Assembly (NCBI GenBank): GCA_012961055.1
Contig: DUAA01000170.1
Coordinates: 1-9,952, forward strand
Direction of reading: 5' to 3'
DNA: 9,952 nucleotides
Origin: Nitrospinaceae bacterium
GTDB taxonomy: Bacteria; Nitrospinota; Nitrospinia; Nitrospinales; VA-1
Each line of letters begins with the position of its first letter. Position 1 is the stretch's first letter. Of this stretch, positions 6,339 to 9,952 are shown piece after piece. A program made the position numbers and the translations under genes. The notes beneath the pieces are model-generated. The model did not search any database. It was not told the DNA's origin and saw nothing but the letters and a program-made list of their open reading frames with translations.

Positions 6339-7961
6339 TTACTTGATTAAGGAAGTGAAAGATTCCAAGTTCAGTAGTTTTTTAAATACAGGGTCCGAGA
6401 CAATTAGTTTTTTTACATCCGGATTCATTTTTAAAACAATTGCAAGATTTCTGACACCATCCCCCAAGTCCCCCTTCATTACATAAGCTCTGGCTAATAA
6501 TAGCCTGTGGGCGACAATATGTTTGTGGTTGCGGTGGATAACAAATAATCTTTCCAGAATAGTGATTGTCCTGTTGTATTTTTTTTTGTTGTAGTTAGTG
6601 TTGGCCGTGTTGAGTAACGCTGTAAGGTTGGAGGGATCCATTCTCAAAATCATGGAATAAATTCCCAGTGCCCGTTCGTACATTCCGAATTGAGAAAAAA
6701 CTTCCCCTTTTCTATTCAGTGCTTCGATGGGATCGATGAATAGCACATTAGGGTTGAGGGGTTGTTGGTCAGTTGAATTTTTGTCTTCAGGGAGTTCATC
6801 AAGTGAGATTTTAGCAATGCCATTAGGATCACCTAGTTTTTTAGCTTTTTCATAAAGCTCTCTGGCCTTAATCAATTGACCACGCAGGACGGCAATGTCT
6901 GCCCACTCCTGATACCCTCGGCTCTTGAGTTTTTTATCATCCTTTGCAATTTCAATAAAATGCTCGACAGATTTTTCGGCCATTTCTAATCGCAAGAATA
7001 TACTGTGAATTCCAACAAGAATTTCTTGGACTCTAAGGTCGTTGGGGCTTATTCGGGCCGCTGTCTCTGCTTCAATGATAGACAATCCAAATTGTTTGGA
7101 TTGGTAAAGGGATTTGGATCGGTCCAAATGATACTGTCCGGGGATGACTTTCACGGGTAATTTTTCTGTGGCATTCTTATAGATATATTCTTTTAGAAGT
7201 TTTGCTGATTTTGCCCTGGGTTTATCTCGATGATTGTCTAGGATTTGATTGATGTAGGTTAACGATAGCTCCTTATTGTTTCGAGTGGCGTAAAGGTAAG
7301 CCAGCTGGTAAGCTGCTTCAATATTATCTTTGTCCAGAGATAACGCTTGCTTGAAAGATTTTTCGGCCTCATCATGATTGTTTAAATAATTTAATATCAT
7401 TCCTCTTTCATAAAGGTATTTTGCGTTTTTAGGATCGAGTCTGATGCTTTTTGCCAATTCCTTATCAGCTTCTTTTGCTTTGCCTTTAGCCATCAAGGTC
7501 AGCGCAAATTCATAATGTGTCAAGGGGTCATTAATATGTTGTTGAGCAGCTATAATACAGGCATTTTCCGATATTAATCCGTTGCCAAGCTTGCGGTGAA
7601 TCTGACAGAAGGCGAAATGGAGGGCGGGATGCTGGCGCTCCATTTTAAACCCCGTCAATAAAAAATTCAGAGCCTGCTTCGGTTCACCTTTTTCATTTAA
7701 AATAAGTGCTTTTAAAATTTGTGGCGTAGCTTCTTTAGGCTGCTTGGTAATTTTTTCATCAAGAATTACAAGGGCTTCACCAAAATGTTGTTGTGATACG
7801 AAATCCCGGATCTTCTGATAGTCAGGATCATTTCTTTCATCGGAGATGCCAAGACTCCAGTGAGCGATATTGGGTGAAGGGTAGGTCGCAGTTGCCGGAG
7901 TTGGTAAAACGGCTGCGATGAATAAAAGAGTTAATAAAGATAATTTATTTAATGAGGTCAT
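6339..7961 (-). CDS. Secreted tetratricopeptide (TPR) repeat protein
   Basis: This 540-residue protein starts with a Sec signal peptide (hydrophobic 6-22, likely cut near Ala23-Ala25 in PATATY). The rest is mostly TPR helices. The clearest units are at about 46-79, 145-178 (ending SIRLDP), 179-212 (ending ALSLDK), 213-246, 280-306, 412-442 (ending ILRMDP), 443-478 and 483-514. A linker rich in polar residues (about 385-408) separates two repeat blocks. The tail, SDPVFKKLL and on, is the kind of closing helix often seen after TPR arrays. It is probably a periplasmic protein-protein scaffold, perhaps serving envelope assembly; no enzyme domain is seen. TAA sits two codons before ATG 7961, so translation cannot start further upstream; there is no good ribosome site. 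It follows the DUF1566 gene by 34 bases and likely shares its transcript. The partner is unknown. Confidence 0.85.
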   Translation of the reverse strand: MTSLNKLSLLTLLFIAAVLPTPATATYPSPNIAHWSLGISDERNDPDYQKIRDFVSQQHFGEALVILDEKITKQPKEATPQILKALILNEKGEPKQALNFLLTGFKMERQHPALHFAFCQIHRKLGNGLISENACIIAAQQHINDPLTHYEFALTLMAKGKAKEADKELAKSIRLDPKNAKYLYERGMILNYLNNHDEAEKSFKQALSLDKDNIEAAYQLAYLYATRNNKELSLTYINQILDNHRDKPRAKSAKLLKEYIYKNATEKLPVKVIPGQYHLDRSKSLYQSKQFGLSIIEAETAARISPNDLRVQEILVGIHSIFLRLEMAEKSVEHFIEIAKDDKKLKSRGYQEWADIAVLRGQLIKARELYEKAKKLGDPNGIAKISLDELPEDKNSTDQQPLNPNVLFIDPIEALNRKGEVFSQFGMYERALGIYSMILRMDPSNLTALLNTANTNYNKKKYNRTITILERLFVIHRNHKHIVAHRLLLARAYVMKGDLGDGVRNLAIVLKMNPDVKKLIVSDPVFKKLLNLESFTSLIK

Positions 7962-7995
7962 TTTTTAGGTTTTTGTGTGAATGAGGGTGGTTATT

Positions 7996-8538
7996 TCAAT
8001 TAACTCGTACGGCCCGTGTTGCTTTTCTTGATCGCGATCTCTTATTGCTGTTGAAAATCACATTTGTGTTGAAAACGACTCCAAGTGCATTGTAGCGACC
8101 ATTTTCATCACTTGACCATATTGATCCACTTCCTTTTTTCGCAAATACAGGATCTATATGAATTTTCATTTCTCTTCCAAGCTGGGAACTGTTTAATTTT
8201 TCTCGTTCGTAGAGGGTTTTTAGTTCTTCTGTCGTAGGTAACTTCCAGTCGCTGTAGAAGGCAAACTCTTCATCGTTTAGTTTCTTTATGTAATCATGGA
8301 CCTCATACCAGTTAAGCCAGTGCCCGAAGTGAAGGTATGAATCTTTTTTCATCCACATCAGCTCGGTTTTGGTGTCGGTGATCGTACCATCGCCGTTATC
8401 TAAAAAGCGTTTGTCTTCGGATACGATTGGAATTGCATAAACGCTGGAACTCTGGGTTCCCAGTAGTAGAAATAGCCCTAGTATTGAGAGGACAGATATA
8501 TAGCTTGGTTTTTTTGATGGATACAAGAGGTGTTTCAT
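7996..8538 (-). CDS. Secreted DUF1566 (Lcl C-terminal-like) domain protein
   Basis: This 180-residue protein has a Sec signal peptide (basic 2-10, hydrophobic 13-27, likely cut after Ala35 in VYA-IP) followed by one DUF1566/Lcl_C domain filling residues 44-180. Domain signatures are RFLDNGDGTITD (44-55), a LMWMK strand, a YSDWKLPTTEEL segment, SIWSSDEN and the terminal TRAVRV. In other proteins this domain occurs in secreted or surface proteins, some with lectin- or adhesin-like context; its biochemical activity is not established. The ATG overlaps the gatB stop by one base as TAATG, and no clear ribosome site precedes it, so its translation probably depends on ribosomes finishing gatB. The TPR gene follows. 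An envelope role together with the TPR protein is inferred from context only. Confidence 0.85.
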   Translation of the reverse strand: MKHLLYPSKKPSYISVLSILGLFLLLGTQSSSVYAIPIVSEDKRFLDNGDGTITDTKTELMWMKKDSYLHFGHWLNWYEVHDYIKKLNDEEFAFYSDWKLPTTEELKTLYEREKLNSSQLGREMKIHIDPVFAKKGSGSIWSSDENGRYNALGVVFNTNVIFNSNKRSRSRKATRAVRVN

Positions 8539-9952
8539 TAGATACTCATTTTTTCTTTTAGTAATTTGTTGACCATGCTCGGGTTGGCTTTTCCTTTGCT
8601 GGCTTGCATAACTTGGCCTACCAGATAGCCAATAACTTTTTCTTTTCCGCCTTTAAATTCTTCCACTTGACTTGGGTTGGATTCAATTATTTGGTCTACG
8701 ATTTTTTCTATAGCAGAACTATCGGTGATTTGTTTTAGTCCTTTTTTCTCAATAATACTGTCCGGCAATTGTTGTGTTTGATACATTTCCTCAAGAACAA
8801 CTTTTGCGATTTTACCGCTTATCGTTCCCGAATTAATCAGCTTAAGTAGATCAACTAGCGCAGAGGGAGATACGGGACAATCTGCAATATTTTTTCCATC
8901 CTTTTTTAATTCCCGTAATAAGTCTCCCATTAACCAGTTGCTAATAATTTTAGGGTGGGGAAACAAGCTTGCACATTGTTCGAAATAGTCTGCAAGGTGT
9001 TTTGATGAAGTTAAAACCCCAACGTCGTATTCAGGAATTCCGTAGCTCTTTATGAAGCGTTCCCGTTTTTGTTCGGGTAGTTCAAGCATGGTATTCTGTA
9101 GTTCTGCTACCCAATCTTCATTAATTACAATGGGAACGAGATCTGGATCGGGGAAATAGCGGTAATCGTGCGCCTCCTCTTTGCTGCGCATGGGAAGTGT
9201 TTCATTTCTGTCTGAGTCATAAAGACGGGTTTCTTGTTTTACCGTCTCACCCTGATCCAAAATTTTAGTCTGCCTGTCCACTTCATACTCAATGGCTTTT
9301 TGAATGAATTTAAAAGAGTTGAGGTTTTTCAATTCTGCTCGGGTTCCAAACTCTTTTTGCCCAAAAGGTCGAATTGAAACGTTTGCATCGCAACGCAGGC
9401 TACCCTTTTCCATATTGCAGTCGCTGACTTCGGTGTATTCCAATATGGTTTTTAGTTCGGTCAAATAAGCTCGTGCCTCCTCGGCAGAACGCATATCGGG
9501 TTCACTAACTACTTCACAAAGAGGAACACCGGTACGATTAAAGTCCACATAGCTTTTTCCCGGACTGCCCAGATTTATCCCGTGAATCAATTTTCCCGCA
9601 TCTTCTTCCATATGAATGCGAGTCAAGCCAATCCGTTTTTTAGTGCCGTTAACATTGATATTAATGTATCCCTTTGTTCCCAGAGGAAGTTCGAATTGGG
9701 AAATTTGATAGCCCTTGGGAAGGTCGGGATAAAAATAGTTTTTCCTGGCGAAGCGATTCATGGGCTCTATCGTGCAGTGGGTTGCTAGGCAAGCCCGCAT
9801 CGAGGATTCGAGAAAACGTTTGTTTAAAACTGGAAGGACTCCCGGCATTCCCAAACAAACCGGGCAAGTATTTTCATTCGAGGGAGTACCGAACTCTGTA
9901 GAACAGGAACAAAATATTTTTGTTTTAGTTTTGATTTGGACATGAACTTCCA
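8538..9952 (-). CDS. gatB: Aspartyl/glutamyl-tRNA amidotransferase subunit B, 5' end beyond the window
   Basis: GatB is the tRNA-binding and kinase subunit of GatCAB, which converts Glu-tRNA(Gln) or Asp-tRNA(Asn) to the amide using ammonia from GatA. The frame stays open to the right edge, giving about 470 codons; roughly ten N-terminal residues are missing. The first visible residues, EVHVQIKTKTKIFCSC, match the family N terminus, so the TTG at 9854-9852 is internal and not a start. A zinc site C-x-C...C-x2-C lies at visible residues 14, 16, 29 and 32 (9855-9911). Further signatures are HMEEDAGK (113-120), DFNRTGVPLCEVVSEPD (136-152) and an NMEKGSLRCDANVS segment. The C-terminal YqeY-like tail domain (roughly the last 150 residues, with ISGKIAK and a GKANP segment near the end) is intact. 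gatC and gatA are not seen; they may lie upstream. The gene ends in TAATG, overlapping the DUF1566 gene. Confidence 0.97.
   Translation of the reverse strand, partial: EVHVQIKTKTKIFCSCSTEFGTPSNENTCPVCLGMPGVLPVLNKRFLESSMRACLATHCTIEPMNRFARKNYFYPDLPKGYQISQFELPLGTKGYININVNGTKKRIGLTRIHMEEDAGKLIHGINLGSPGKSYVDFNRTGVPLCEVVSEPDMRSAEEARAYLTELKTILEYTEVSDCNMEKGSLRCDANVSIRPFGQKEFGTRAELKNLNSFKFIQKAIEYEVDRQTKILDQGETVKQETRLYDSDRNETLPMRSKEEAHDYRYFPDPDLVPIVINEDWVAELQNTMLELPEQKRERFIKSYGIPEYDVGVLTSSKHLADYFEQCASLFPHPKIISNWLMGDLLRELKKDGKNIADCPVSPSALVDLLKLINSGTISGKIAKVVLEEMYQTQQLPDSIIEKKGLKQITDSSAIEKIVDQIIESNPSQVEEFKGGKEKVIGYLVGQVMQASKGKANPSMVNKLLKEKMSI

Noticed and set aside
6156..6350. A 64-codon plus-strand reading frame across the 6168-6338 gap
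   Set aside because: It has no recognisable domain, overlaps both minus-strand genes at its ends, and covers a minus-strand promoter and ribosome site.

Overview
This window is an AT-leaning stretch of a Gram-negative-type bacterial chromosome. It is gene-dense and holds ten protein genes, nine complete and one cut by the right edge. Three proteins carry Sec-type signal peptides (a two-cysteine protein, a TPR protein and a DUF1566/Lcl_C protein), which fits an organism with a periplasm and outer membrane. The species cannot be fixed from sequence alone. A deep-branching, Nitrospinota- or deltaproteobacteria-like lineage is a guess at low confidence. I see no tRNA, rRNA, CRISPR array, insertion sequence or phage gene.

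Left block (1-2862, plus strand): a 113-base leader with two inverted repeats precedes a tight three-gene run. It encodes a TraB/PrgY-family membrane protein (GTG start), a D-isomer-specific 2-hydroxyacid dehydrogenase 3 bases later, and a TPMT-type SAM methyltransferase 7 bases after that. The spacing suggests one transcript. The three activities do not form a recognised pathway.

Middle block (2937-5101): a SRAP/YedK DNA-crosslink-repair protein on the minus strand is divergent from a plus-strand M24 (aminopeptidase P-like) metallopeptidase. They share a 107-base AT-rich intergenic region.

Right block (5229-9952, minus strand): transcription runs right to left. gatB (its first few codons lie beyond the window) overlaps a secreted DUF1566/Lcl_C protein by one base (TAATG), and a secreted TPR protein follows 34 bases later. 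After a 171-base gap with a near-consensus sigma70 promoter comes a small secreted two-cysteine protein of unknown function, and 6 bases later a Bcp-type peroxiredoxin in the same reading frame. A perfect 10-base palindrome sits just upstream of that promoter.

Most of the window is conserved housekeeping and stress-related content, and I do not see a clear new defence or mobile system. The parts most worth a second look are the unknown secreted protein joined in frame to bcp with its palindrome-flanked promoter, the coupling of gatB to envelope genes, the TraB-dehydrogenase-methyltransferase run, and the two dyads in front of that run. No gap between genes exceeds 300 bases.
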